Part shown: piece by piece, positions 7,545 through 20,934 of the stretch
Layout of the letters: every line of letters starts with the position of its first letter
How positions within the stretch are numbered: position 1 is the stretch's first letter
NCBI RefSeq assembly: GCF_954871325.1
Contig: NW_027051134.1
Location: 1 to 64,000 of the forward strand
DNA from: Gordionus sp. m RMFG-2023
Taxonomy: Eukaryota > Nematomorpha > Gordioida > Chordodea > Parachordodidae
DNA length: 64,000 nt
Direction of reading: 5' to 3'
Notes under the pieces: generated by a model
What the model was told of the DNA's origin: nothing
Seen by the model: the letters and a program-made list of their open reading frames with translations, nothing else
Databases searched by the model: none
Program-made: the position numbers and the translations under genes

Positions 7545-8030
7545 TTCTTTTTACATCACCACATCCTAAAGATTTTCCCGACAAAGTTTAATTTTTTTTT
7601 TGTATTTCTTGTTTTTCCTTTATTTCAATTGTTTTTTTATTTGCCAAACCTTCCCACGTCTCCACACTTTAATAATTTTCCCGACAAAGTTCAATCCGAT
7701 TATTACTTAAATCTCCATTTTATTTGCCAAACCTCTTCTTATCCCCACACCCTGAAAATCCCGACGAAGTTAAATTCTAATGATATGATCCATTTTATTA
7801 ACCAAACCTTCTCACTCCACACTAAAAATTCTCCCTGCGAAGTTAATTTTTCTTTAGCGATTATTCCTTTTATTCCTAACCCCCCCCTCCCCCCTATAAC
7901 ATCACACCCTGAAAAATTTCCCTATGAAGTTAAACGTTAAACCTCTTATTTTTATTACGGTCATTTATAAATGTACCATTTTATTTGCCAAATCTTCCCA
8001 CTACACCCTAATATTTCCCGTAATTTTTTT
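7545..8030 (+). repeat. Degenerate pyrimidine-rich tandem repeat, about six copies
   Basis: A pattern of TTTTATTTGCCAAACCTT, CCCAC, CCACACCCTAAAAA and TTCCCGACAAAGTT recurs. The CCCGACAAAGTT-like anchor occurs at about 7577, 7680, 7760, 7832, 7920 and 8017, so spacing is 72-103 bp. Copies are strongly diverged and one carries a CCCCCCCCTCCCCCC expansion (about 7880-7896). The 103-codon open frame across it is a by-product of the repeat. The origin is unknown. Confidence 0.7.
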
Positions 8031-8068
8031 TCTTTGTTAACTTCCATTTTTTGTTGTTGCATTCCTTC

Positions 8069-8270
8069 GTCCTACCCATCCACTTAATTCTTTTGTTCCC
8101 ATGTTATGCAATAATATCATTTATAGTTATACTCCATTAACTTAATCTTTATTTTATGTCCTATCCGTCCACTTAATTCTTTTGTTCTCATGTTATGCAA
8201 TAATATCATTTAAAGTTATACTCCATCAACAAAATCTTATTTTTATTATTATTTTTCTTTGTTATGCAAT
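8069..8270 (+). repeat. 89-bp direct duplication
   Basis: GTCCTACCCATCCACTTAAT at 8069 recurs as GTCCTATCCGTCCACTTAAT at 8158. High identity continues through TTCTTTTGTTC-CATGTTATG, CAATAATATCATTTA-AGTTA and TACTCCAT-AAC. A third partial copy (TTATGCAATATTATAATTTA) precedes the module at 8284. Confidence 0.85.
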
Positions 8271-8283
8271 ATTATAATTTAAA

Positions 8284-8632
8284 GGGGTAGGTCTATAAGT
8301 CGAAAGGCTTGGTAATACGAGAGGCTAAGAAATAATATTGAAAATAAAAATAACAAAGAAAATGTTTAATGAGATATTTGATTGATTTATTGCTTTTTTT
8401 AGAGAAAAATTTTATAATAACATTATATTATAATATATTAAAAATATGGAAATTTTAAGATCTTTTCAATTTTTTTATTAATTCTTTGAAATAATTTGCG
8501 GTTAAATTAATATTTTTAATTAAATTAATATTTGGTTATGATTTTAAATATTAAGTAAGTATAAATATATTTTAATTACTTGATAAAGAAGTAAATGAGA
8601 AACATAATTTTTTTAAGGTATTTTTAATTTGA
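8284..8632 (+). repeat. Terminal module M, complete forward copy at the array edge
   Basis: The most complete version in the window, about 349 bp. The outer part (8284-8501) matches 6393-6620. The inner part (8502-8632: TTAATATTTGGTTATGATTT, TTACTTGATAAAGAAG, AATGAGAAACATAATTTTTT) is the reverse complement of 7030-7233 and related to 2070-2291. It runs directly into the first satellite monomer (GAAAGCATTTAAGAGGGG). It has no open frame. Its position and orientation match those of an inverted terminal module bordering subterminal tandem repeats. Confidence 0.88.
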
Positions 8633-9823
8633 GAAAGCATTTAAGAGGGGAAAGGCTAACATATTAAACGTAATTTTGAATATAATTATATCATTGAACT
8701 CAGAATTTAATTCTATATCCAAAACTGCTTAGATGTATTTTTTTACGTTTCCGGTTCACAAAATAAATTTTTTGTCGCCAAAGACATTTATAGGAGAAGG
8801 GCTAACATCTTAAACGTAATTTTGAATATAATTATATCATTGAACTCATAATTTAATTCTATATCCAAAACTGCTTAGATGTATTTTTTTACGTTTCCGG
8901 TTCACAAAATAAATTTTTTGTCGAAGACATTTATAGGGGAAAGGCTAACATCTTAAACGTAATTTTGAATATAATTATATCATTGAACTCAGAATTTAAT
9001 TCTCTATCCAAAACCGCTTAGATGTATTTTTTTACGTTTTCGGTTCACAAAATAAATATTTTGTCGCGAAAGACATTTATAGGGGAAAGGCTAACATCTT
9101 AAACGTAATTTTGAATATAATTATATCATTGAACTCAGAATCTAATTTTCTATCCAAAACCGCTTAGTTGTATTATTTTACGTTTCCGTTTCACAAAATA
9201 AATATTTTTTAGCGAAAGACATTTATAGGGGTTAGGTTAACATCTTAAACGTAATTTTGAATATAATTATATCATTAAACTCAGAATTTAACCGCTTAGA
9301 TGTATTTTTTTACGTTTCCGGTTCACAAAATACATTTTTGTCGCGAAAGACATTTATAGGGGAAAGGCAAACATCTTAAACGTAATTTTGAATATAATTA
9401 TATCATTGAACACAGAATTTAATTTCCTATCCAAAACCTCTTAGATGTATATTTTTACGTTTCCGGTTCACAAAATAAATTTTTTGTCGCGAAAGACATT
9501 TATAGAGGAAAGGCTATTATCTTAAACGTAATTTTGAATATAATTATATCATTGAACTCAGAATTTAATTTCCTATCCAAAACCGCTTAGATGTATTTTT
9601 TTACGTTTCCCGTTCACAAAATAAATTTTTTGTCGCGAAAGACATTTATAAAGGACAGGCTAACATCTTAAACGTAATTTTGAATATAATTATATCATTG
9701 AACACAGAATTTAATTTCCTATCCAAAACCGCTTAGATGTATATTTTTACGTTTCCGGTTCACAAAATAAATTTTTTGTAGCGAAAGACATTTATAGAGG
9801 AAAGGCTATTATCTTAAACGTAA
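8633..9823 (+). repeat. Array edge: more divergent monomers
   Basis: The first eight or so monomers next to module M differ from the interior consensus and from each other: CTATATCCAAAACTGC, GGAGAAGGGCTAAC, GGGGTTAGGTTAAC, TTAGTTGTATTATTTTACG and a unit without TTTCCTATCCAAAA. They mostly carry CGGTTCACAAAAT, as at 6621-6858, rather than the CGTTTCACAAAAT of the interior. Edge monomers are thus closest to those of the foldback-like element. Confidence 0.8.
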
Positions 9824-12218
9824 TTTTGAATATAATTATATCATTGAACTCAGAATTTAATTTCCTATCCAAAACCGCTTAGATGTATTTTTTTACGTTT
9901 CCCGTTCACAAAATAAAATTTTTTGTCGCGAAAGACATTTATAAAGGACAGGCTAACATCTTAAACGTAATTTTGAATATAATTATATCATTGAACTCAG
10001 AATTTAATTCTGTATCCAAAACTGCTTAGATGTATTTTTTTAGGTTCACAAAATAAATATTTTATCGCGAAAGACATTTATATGGAAAAGGCTAACATCC
10101 TAAACGTAATTTTGAATATAATTATATCATTAAACTCAGAATTTAACCGCTTAGATGTATTTTTTTACGTTAACGGTTCACAAAATAGATTTTTGTCGCG
10201 AAAGACATTTATAGGGGAAAGGCTAACATCTTAAACGTAATTTTGAATATAATTATATCATTGAACTCAGAATCTAATTTTCTATCCAAAACCGCTTAGT
10301 TGTATTATTTTACGTTTCCGTTTCACAAAATAAATATTTTTTAGCGAAAGACATTTATAGGGGTTAGGTTAACATCCTAAACGTAATTTTGAATATAATT
10401 ATATCATTAAACTCAGAATTTAACCGCTTAGATGTATTTTTTTACGTCTCCGGTTCACAAAATAAATTTTTGTCGCGAAAGACATTTATAGGGGAAAGGC
10501 TAACATCTTAAGCGTAATTTTGAATATAATAATATCATTGAACTCAGTAATTAATTCTATATCCAAAACTGCTTAGATGTACTTTTTTACGTTTCCGGTT
10601 CACAAAATAAATTTTTTGTCGCGAAAGACATTTATAAAGGACAGGCTAACATCTTAAACGTAATTTTGTATATAATTATATCATTGAACTCAGAATTTAA
10701 TTTCCTATCCAAAACCGCTTAGATGTATTTTTTTACGTTTCCCGTTCACAAAATAAATTTTTTGTCGCGAAAGACATTTATAAAGGAAGGGCTAACATCT
10801 TAAACGTAATTTTGATTATAATTATATCATTGAACTCAGAATTTAATTCTCTATCAAAGGAAGGGCTAACATCTTAAACGTAATTTTGATTATAATTATA
10901 TCATTGAACTCAGAATTTAATTCTCTATCCAAAACTGCTTATATGTATTTTTTTACGTTTCCGGTTCACAAAATAAATATTTTATGGCGAAAGACATTTA
11001 TATGGGAAAGGCTAACATCTTAAACGTAATTTTGAATATAATTATATCATTAAACTCAGAATTTAACCGCTTAGATGTATTTTTTTACGTTTCCGGTTCA
11101 CAAAATAGATTTTTGTCGCGAAAGACATTTATATGGGAAAGGCTAACATCTTAAACGTAATTTTGAATATAATTATATCATTAAACTCAGAATTTAACCG
11201 CTTAGATGTATTTTTTTACGTTTCCGGTTCACAAAATAGATTTTTGTCGCGAAAGACATTTATAGGGGAAAGGCTAACATCTTAAACGTAATTTTGAATA
11301 TAATTATATCATTAAACTCAGAATTTAACCGCTTAGATGTATTTTTTTACGTTTCCGGTTCACAAAATAGATTTTTGTCGCGAAAGACATTTATATGGGA
11401 AAGGCTAACATCTTAAACGTAATTTTGAATATAATTATATCATTAAACTCAGAATTTAACCGCTTAGATGTATTTTTTTACGTTTCCGGTTCACAAAATA
11501 GATTTTTGTCGCGAAAGACATTTATAGAGGAAAGGCTAACATCTTAAACGTAATTTTGAATATAATTATATCATTAAACTCAGAATTTAACCGCTTAGAT
11601 GTATTTTTTTACGTTTCCGGTTCACAAAATAGATTTTTGTCGCGAAAGACATTTATAGAGGAAAGGCTAACATCTTAAACGTAATTTTGAATATAATTTA
11701 TCATTAAACTCAGAATTTAACCGCTTAGATGTATTTTTTTACGTTTCTGGTTCACAAAATAAATTTTTTGTCGAGAAAGACATTTATAGAGGAAAGGCTA
11801 ACATCTTAAACGTAATTTTGAATATAAATATATCATTTAACACAGAATTTAATTCTCTATCCAAAACCGCTTAGATGTATCTTATTACGTTTCCGTTTCA
11901 CAAAATAAATTTTTTGTCGAGAAAGACATTTATAGAGGAAAGGCTAACATCTTAAACGTAATTTTGAATATAATTATATCATTGAACACAGAATTTAATT
12001 CTCTATCCAAAACCGCTTAGATGTATATTTTAACGTTTCCTTTTCACAAAATAAATTTTTTGTCGCGAAAGACATTTATAGAGGAAAGGCTAACATCTTA
12101 AACGTAATTTTGAATATAATTATATCATTGAACTCAGAATTTAATTTCCTATCCAAAACCGCTTAGATGTATTTTTTTACGTTTCTGGTTCTCAAAATAA
12201 ATTTTTTGTCGGAAAAGA
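9824..12218 (+). repeat. 2.39-kb block, copy 1
   Basis: First copy of a near-identical tandem duplication. Rare private variants occur in the same order in both copies, including TTCTGTATCCAAAACTGC with TTTTTTTAGGTTCAC (here at about 10008), ACGTTAACGGTTCAC, a partial unit ending CTCTATCAAAGGAAGGGC, five successive CAGAATTTAACCGC units, and ATGTATCTTATTACG. Offset to copy 2 is 2,394 bp, with a 1-bp difference in an A-run. Confidence 0.88.
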
Positions 12219-14612
12219 TTTTGAATATAATTATATCATTGAACTCAGAATTTAATTTCCTATCCAAAACCGCTTAGATGTATTTTTTTACGTTTCCCGT
12301 TCACAAATAAAATTTTTTGTCGCGAAAGACATTTATAAAGGACAGGCTAACATCTTAAACGTAATTTTGAATATAATTATATCATTGAACTCAGAATTTA
12401 ATTCTGTATCCAAAACTGCTTAGATGTATTTTTTTAGGTTCACAAAATAAATATTTTATCGCGAAAGACATTTATATGGAAAAGGCTAACATCCTAAACG
12501 TAATTTTGAATATAATTATATCATTAAACTCAGAATTTAACCGCTTAGATGTATTTTTTTACGTTAACGGTTCACAAAATAGATTTTTGTCGCGAAAGAC
12601 ATTTATAGGGGAAAGGCTAACATCTTAAACGTAATTTTGAATATAATTATATCATTGAACTCAGAATCTAATTTTCTATCCAAAACCGCTTAGTTGTATT
12701 ATTTTACGTTTCCGTTTCACAAAATAAATATTTTTTAGCGAAAGACATTTATAGGGGTTAGGTTAACATCCTAAACGTAATTTTGAATATAATTATATCA
12801 TTAAACTCAGAATTTAACCGCTTAGATGTATTTTTTTACGTCTCCGGTTCACAAAATAAATTTTTGTCGCGAAAGACATTTATAGGGGAAAGGCTAACAT
12901 CTTAAGCGTAATTTTGAATATAATAATATCATTGAACTCAGTAATTAATTCTATATCCAAAACTGCTTAGATGTACTTTTTTACGTTTCCGGTTCACAAA
13001 ATAAATTTTTTGTCGCGAAAGACATTTATAAAGGACAGGCTAACATCTTAAACGTAATTTTGTATATAATTATATCATTGAACTCAGAATTTAATTTCCT
13101 ATCCAAAACCGCTTAGATGTATTTTTTTACGTTTCCCGTTCACAAAATAAATTTTTTGTCGCGAAAGACATTTATAAAGGAAGGGCTAACATCTTAAACG
13201 TAATTTTGATTATAATTATATCATTGAACTCAGAATTTAATTCTCTATCAAAGGAAGGGCTAACATCTTAAACGTAATTTTGATTATAATTATATCATTG
13301 AACTCAGAATTTAATTCTCTATCCAAAACTGCTTATATGTATTTTTTTACGTTTCCGGTTCACAAAATAAATATTTTATGGCGAAAGACATTTATATGGG
13401 AAAGGTTAACATCTTAAACGTAATTTTGAATATAATTATATCATTAAACTCAGAATTTAACCGCTTAGATGTATTTTTTTACGTTTCCGGTTCACAAAAT
13501 AGATTTTTGTCGCGAAAGACATTTATATGGGAAAGGCTAACATCTTAAACGTAATTTTGAATATAATTATATCATTAAACTCAGAATTTAACCGCTTAGA
13601 TGTATTTTTTTACGTTTCCGGTTCACAAAATAGATTTTTGTCGCGAAAGACATTTATAGGGGAAAGGCTAACATCTTAAACGTAATTTTGAATATAATTA
13701 TATCATTAAACTCAGAATTTAACCGCTTAGATGTATTTTTTTACGTTTCCGGTTCACAAAATAGATTTTTGTCGCGAAAGACATTTATATGGGAAAGGCT
13801 AACATCTTAAACGTAATTTTGAATATAATTATATCATTAAACTCAGAATTTAACCGCTTAGATGTATTTTTTTACGTTTCCGGTTCACAAAATAGATTTT
13901 TGTCGCGAAAGACATTTATAGAGGAAAGGCTAACATCTTAAACGTAATTTTGAATATAATTATATCATTAAACTCAGAATTTAACCGCTTAGATGTATTT
14001 TTTTACGTTTCCGGTTCACAAAATAGATTTTTGTCGCGAAAGACATTTATAGAGGAAAGGCTAACATCTTAAACGTAATTTTGAATATAATTTATCATTA
14101 AACTCAGAATTTAACCGCTTAGATGTATTTTTTTACGTTTCTGGTTCACAAAATAAATTTTTTGTCGAGAAAGACATTTATAGAGGAAAGGCTAACATCT
14201 TAAACGTAATTTTGAATATAAATATATCATTTAACACAGAATTTAATTCTCTATCCAAAACCGCTTAGATGTATCTTATTACGTTTCCGTTTCACAAAAT
14301 AAATTTTTTGTCGAGAAAGACATTTATAGAGGAAAGGCTAACATCTTAAACGTAATTTTGAATATAATTATATCATTGAACACAGAATTTAATTCTCTAT
14401 CCAAAACCGCTTAGATGTATATTTTAACGTTTCCTTTTCACAAAATAAATTTTTTGTCGCGAAAGACATTTATAGAGGAAAGGCTAACATCTTAAACGTA
14501 ATTTTGAATATAATTATATCATTGAACTCAGAATTTAATTTCCTATCCAAAACCGCTTAGATGTATTTTTTTACGTTTCTGGTTCTCAAAATAAATTTTT
14601 TGTCGGAAAAGA
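12219..14612 (+). repeat. 2.39-kb block, copy 2
   Basis: Second copy of the block at 9824-12218. One visible substitution is AAAGGTTAAC at about 13404 where copy 1 has AAAGGCTAAC. Another is a single A lost near 12305. Similarity ends where copy 1 gives way to the next block (GTTTCCCGTTCAC versus GTTTCCGTTTCAC). The very low divergence implies recent duplication. Confidence 0.88.
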
Positions 14613-16799
14613 TTTTGAATATAATTATATCATTGAACTCAGAATTTAATTTCCTATCCAAAACCGCTTAGATGTATTTTTTTACGTTTCCGTTTCACAA
14701 AATAAATTTTTTGTCGCGAAAGACATTTATAGGGGAAAGGCTAACATCTTAAACGTAATTTTGAATATAATTATATCATTGAACACAGAATTTAATTTCC
14801 TATCCAAAACCGCTTAGATGTATTTTTTTACGTTTCCGTTTCACAAAATAAATTTTTTGTCGCGAAAGACATTTATAGGGGAAAGGCTAACATCTTAAAC
14901 GTAATTTTGAATATAATTATATCATTGAACACAGAATTTAATTTCCTATCCAAAACCGCTTAGATGTATTTTTTTACGTTCACAAAATAAATATTTTATC
15001 GCGAAAGACATTTATATGGGAAAGGCTAACATCTTAAACGTAATTTTGAATATAATTATATCATTAAACTCAGAATTTAACCGCTTAGATGTATTTTTTT
15101 ACGTCTAAGGTTCACAAAATAAATTTTTGTCGCGAAAGACATTTATAGGGGAAAGGCTAACATCTTAAACGTAATTTTAAATATAATTATATCATTGAAC
15201 TCAGAATTTAATTCTCTATCCAAAACCGCTTAGATGTATTTTTTTACGTTTCCGTTTCACAAAATAAATTGTTTGTCGCGAAAGACATTTATAGAGGAAT
15301 GGCTAACATCTTAAGCGTAATTTTGAATATAATTATATCATTGAACTCAGAATTTAATTTCCTATCCAAAACCGCTTAGTAGTATATTTTAACGTTTCCT
15401 TTTCACAAAATAAATTTTTTGTCGAGAAAGACATTTATAGAGGAAAGGCTAACATCTTAAACGTAATTTTGAATATAATTATATCATTGAACTCAGAATT
15501 TAATTTCCTATCCAAAACCGCTTAGATGTATATTTTAACGTTTCCTTTTCACAAAATAAATTTTTTGTCGCGAAAGACATTTATAGAGGAAAGGCTAACA
15601 TCTTAAACGTAATTTTGAATATAATTATATCATTGAACTCAGAATTTAATTTCCTATCCAAAACCGCTTAGATGTATTTTTTTACGTTTCTGGTTCACAA
15701 AATAAATTTTTTGTCGGAAAAGATTTTGAATATAATTATATCATTGAACTCAGAATTTAATTTCCTATCCAAAACCGCTTAGATGTATTTTTTTACGTTT
15801 CCGTTTCACAAAATAAATTTTTTGTCGCGAAAGACATTTATAGGGGAAAGGCTAACATCTTAAACGTAATTTTGAATATAATTATATCATTGAACACAGA
15901 ATTTAATTTCCTATCCAAAACCGCTTAGATGTATTTTTTTACGTTTCCGTTTCACAAAATAAATTTTTTGTCGCGAAAGACATTTATAGGGGAAATGCTA
16001 ACATCTTAAACGTAATTTTGAATATAATTATATCATTGAACTCAGAATTTAATTTCCTATCCAAAACCGCTTAGATGTATATTTTAACGTTTCCTTTTCA
16101 CAAAATAAATTTTTTGTCGAGAAAGACAATTATAGAGGAAAGGCTAACATTTTAAACGTAATTTTGAATATAATTATATCATTGAACACAGAATTTAATT
16201 CTCTATCCAAAACCGCTTAGATGTATATTTTAACGTTTCCTTTTCACAAAATAAATTTTTTGTCGCGAAAGACATTTATAGAGGAAAGGCTAACATCTTA
16301 AACGTAATTTTGAATATAATTATATCATTGAACACAGAATTTAATTTCCTATCCAAAACCGCTTAGATGTATTTTTTTACGTTTCCGTTTCACAAAATAA
16401 ATTTTTTGTCGGAAAAGATTTTGAATATAATTATATCATTGAACTCAGAATTTAATTTCCTATCCAAAACCGCTTAGATGTATTTTTTTACGTTTCCGTT
16501 TCACAAAATAAATTTTTTGTCGCGAAAGACATTTATAGGGGAAAGGCTAACATCTTAAACGTAATTTTGAATATAATTATATCATTGAACACAGAATTTA
16601 ATTTCCTATCCAAAACCGCTTAGATGTATTTTTTTACGTTTCCGTTTCACAAAATAAATTTTTTGTCGCGAAAGACATTTATAGGGGAAAGGCTAACATC
16701 TTAAACGTAATTTTGAATATAATTATATCATTGAACACAGAATTTAATTTCCTATCCAAAACCGCTTAGATGTATTTTTTTACGTTTCCGTTTCACAAA

Positions 16800-19700
16800 A
16801 TAAATTTTTTGTCGCGAAAGACATTTATAGGGGAAATGCTAACATCTTAAACGTAATTTTGAATATAATTATATCATTGAACTCAGAATTTAATTTCCTA
16901 TCCAAAACCGCTTAGATGTATATTTTAACGTTTCCTTTTCACAAAATAAATTTTTTGTCGAGAAAGACATTTATAGAGGAAAGGCTAACATCTTAAACGT
17001 AATTTTGAATATAATTATATCATTGAACACAGAATTTAATTCTCTATCCAAAACCGCTTAGATGTATATTTTAACGTTTCCTTTTCACAAAATAAATTTT
17101 TTGTCGCGAAAGACATTTATAGAGGAAAGGCTAACATCTTAAACGTAATTTTGAATATAATTATATCATTGAACTCAGAATTTAATTTCCTATCCAAAAC
17201 CGCTTAGATGTATTTTTTTACGTTTCTGGTTCACAAAATAAATTTTTTGTCGGAAAAGATTTTGAATATAATTATATCATTGAACTCAGAATTTAATTTC
17301 CTATCCAAAACCGCTTAGATGTATTTTTTTACGTTTCCGTTTCACAAAATAAATTTTTTGTCGCGAAAGACATTTATAGGGGAAAGGCTAACATCTTAAA
17401 CGTAATTTTGAATATAATTATATCATTGAACACAGAATTTAATTTCCTATCCAAAACCGCTTAGATGTATTTTTTTACGTTTCCGTTTCACAAAATAAAT
17501 TTTTTGTCGCGAAAGACATTTATAGGGGAAAGGCTAACATCTTAAACGTAATTTTGAATATAATTATATCATTGAACACAGAATTTAATTTCCTATCCAA
17601 AACCGCTTAGATGTATTTTTTTACGTTCACAAAATAAATATTTTATCGCTAAAGACATTTATATGGGAAAGGCTAACATCTTAAACGTAATTTTGAATAT
17701 AATTATATCATTGAACACAGAATTTAATTCTCTATCCAAAACCGCTTAGATGTATATTTTAACGTTTCCGTTTCACAAAATAAATTTTTTGTCGCGAAAG
17801 ACATTTATAGGGGAAAGGCTAACATCTTAAACGTAATTTTGAATATAATTATATCATTGAACACAGAATTTAATTTCCTATCCAAAACCGCTTAGATGTA
17901 TTTTTTTACGTTCACAAAATAAATTTTTTGTCGCGATAGACATTTATAGGGGAAAGGCTAACATCTTAAACGTAATTTTGAATATAATTATATCATTGAA
18001 CACAGAATTTAATTCTCTATCCAAAACCGCTTAGATGTATATTTTAACGTTTCCTTTTCACAAAATAAATTTTTTGTCGCGAAAGACATTTATAGAGGAA
18101 AGGCTAACATCTTAAACGTAATTTTGAATATAATTATATCATTGAACTCAGAATTTAATTTCCTATCCAAAACCGCTTAGATGTATTTTTTTACGTTTCT
18201 GGTTCTCAAAATAAATTTTTTGTCGGAAAAGATTTTGAATATAATTATATCATTGAACTCAGAATTTAATTTCCTATCCAAAACCGCTTAGATGTATTTT
18301 TTTACGTTTCCGTTTCACAAAATAAATTTTTTGTCGCGAAAGACATTTATAGGGGAAAGGCTAACATCTTAAACGTAATTTTGAATATAATTATATCATT
18401 GAACACAGAATTTAATTTCCTATCCAAAACCGCTTAGATGTATTTTTTTACGTTCACAAAATAAATATTTTATCGCGAAAGACATTTATATGGGAAAGGC
18501 TAACATCTTAAACGTAATTTTGAATATAATTATATCATTAAACTCAGAATTTAACCGCTTAGATGTATTTTTTTACGTCTAAGGTTCACAAAATAAATTT
18601 TTGTCGCGAAAGACATTTATAGGGGAAAGGCTAACATCTTAAACGTAATTTTAAATATAATTATATCATTGAACACAGAATTTAATTCTCTATCCAAAAC
18701 CGCTTAGATGTATATTTTAACGTTTCCTTTTCACAAAATAAATTTTTTGTCGCGAAAGACATTTATAGAGGAAAGGCTAACATCTTAAACGTAATTTTGA
18801 ATATAATTATATCATTGAACTCAGAATTTAATTTCCTATCCAAAACCGCTTAGATGTATTTTTTTACGTTTCTGGTTCTCAAAATAAATTTTTTGTCGGA
18901 AAAGATTTTGAATATAATTATATCATTGAACTCAGAATTTAATTCTCTATCCAAAACCGCTTAGATGTATTTTTTTACGTTTCCGTTTCACAAAATAAAT
19001 TTTTTGTCGCGAAAGACATTTATAGGGGAAATGCTAACATCTTAAACGTAATTTTGAATATAATTATATCATTGAACTCAGAATTTAATTTCCTATCCAA
19101 AACCGCTTAGATGTATATTTTAACGTTTCCTTTTCACAAAATAAATTTTTTGTCGAGAAAGACATTTATAGAGGAAAGGCTAACATCTTAAACGTAATTT
19201 TGAATATAATTATATCATTGAACTCAGAATTTAATTTCCTATCCAAAACCGCTTAGATGTATTTTTTTACGTTTCTGGTTCACAAAATAAATTTTTTGTC
19301 GGAAAAGATTTTGAATATAATTATATCATTGAACTCAGAATTTAATTTCCTATCCAAAACCGCTTAGATGTATTTTTTTACGTTTCCGTTTCACAAAATA
19401 AATTTTTTGTCGCGAAAGACATTTATAGGGGAAAGGCTAACATCTTAAACGTAATTTTGAATATAATTATATCATTGAACACAGAATTTAATTTCCTATC
19501 CAAAACCGCTTAGATGTATTTTTTTACGTTTCCGTTTCACAAAATAAATTTTTTGTCGCGAAAGACATTTATAGGGGAAAGGCTAACATCTTAAACGTAA
19601 TTTTGAATATAATTATATCATTGAACACAGAATTTAATTTCCTATCCAAAACCGCTTAGATGTATTTTTTTACGTTCACAAAATAAATATTTTATCGCTA

Positions 19701-20934
19701 AAGACATTTATATGGGAAAGGCTAACATCTTAAACGTAATTTTGAATATAATTATATCATTGAACACAGAATTTAATTCTCTATCCAAAACCGCTTAGAT
19801 GTATATTTTAACGTTTCCGTTTCACAAAATAAATTTTTTGTCGCGAAAGACATTTATAGGGGAAAGGCTAACATCTTAAACGTAATTTTGAATATAATTA
19901 TATCATTGAACACAGAATTTAATTTCCTATCCAAAACCGCTTAGATGTATTTTTTTACGTTCACAAAATAAATTTTTTGTCGCGATAGACATTTATAGGG
20001 GAAAGGCTAACATCTTAAACGTAATTTTGAATATAATTATATCATTGAACACAGAATTTAATTCTCTATCCAAAACCGCTTAGATGTATATTTTAACGTT
20101 TCCTTTTCACAAAATAAATTTTTTGTCGCGAAAGACATTTATAGAGGAAAGGCTAACATCTTAAACGTAATTTTGAATATAATTATATCATTGAACTCAG
20201 AATTTAATTTCCTATCCAAAACCGCTTAGATGTATTTTTTTACGTTTCTGGTTCTCAAAATAAATTTTTTGTCGGAAAAGATTTTGAATATAATTATATC
20301 ATTGAACTCAGAATTTAATTTCCTATCCAAAACCGCTTAGATGTATTTTTTTACGTTTCCGTTTCACAAAATAAATTTTTTGTCGCGAAAGACATTTATA
20401 GGGGAAAGGCTAACATCTTAAACGTAATTTTGAATATAATTATATCATTGAACACAGAATTTAATTTCCTATCCAAAACCGCTTAGATGTATTTTTTTAC
20501 GTTCACAAAATAAATATTTTATCGCGAAAGACATTTATATGGGAAAGGCTAACATCTTAAACGTAATTTTGAATATAATTATATCATTAAACTCAGAATT
20601 TAACCGCTTAGATGTATTTTTTTACGTCTAAGGTTCACAAAATAAATTTTTGTCGCGAAAGACATTTATAGGGGAAAGGCTAACATCTTAAACGTAATTT
20701 TAAATATAATTATATCATTGAACTCAGAATTTAATTCTCTATCCAAAACCGCTTAGATGTATTTATTTACGTTTCCGTTTCACAAAATAAATTGTTTGTC
20801 GCGAAAGACATTTATAGAGGAATGGCTAACATCTTAAGCGTAATTTTGAATATAATTATATCATTGAACTCAGAATTTAATTCTCTATCCAAAACCGCTT
20901 AGATGTATTTTTTTACGTTTCCGTTTCACAAAAT
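16800..20934 (+). repeat. 4,133-bp higher-order repeat, copy 1
   Basis: Private markers repeat 4,133 bp later: TCGCGATAGACATTTATAGG at 17931 and 22064, and at 19980 and 24113; ACGTCTAAGG at 18575 and 22708, and at 20624 and 24757. The block itself consists of two similar halves, because the same markers are also 2,049 bp (17931 to 19980) and 2,084 bp (19980 to 22064) apart. Ends are approximate, since neighbouring monomers are so alike. Confidence 0.82.

Noticed and set aside
7629-7940. 103-codon open frame
   Set aside because: It lies wholly in a degenerate tandem repeat; the PNLPTSP-like peptide repeats with the DNA unit.
8284-8632. Module M as a long terminal repeat
   Set aside because: Paired copies are in inverted, not direct, orientation. 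There is no polypurine tract, primer-binding site or TG...CA frame, and no associated coding region.
9824-14612. Assembly artefact as the explanation of the 2.39-kb duplication
   Set aside because: Not excluded. But the copies differ at a few positions and have distinct right junctions, which favours a real duplication, so it is kept as a feature with a read-level check.
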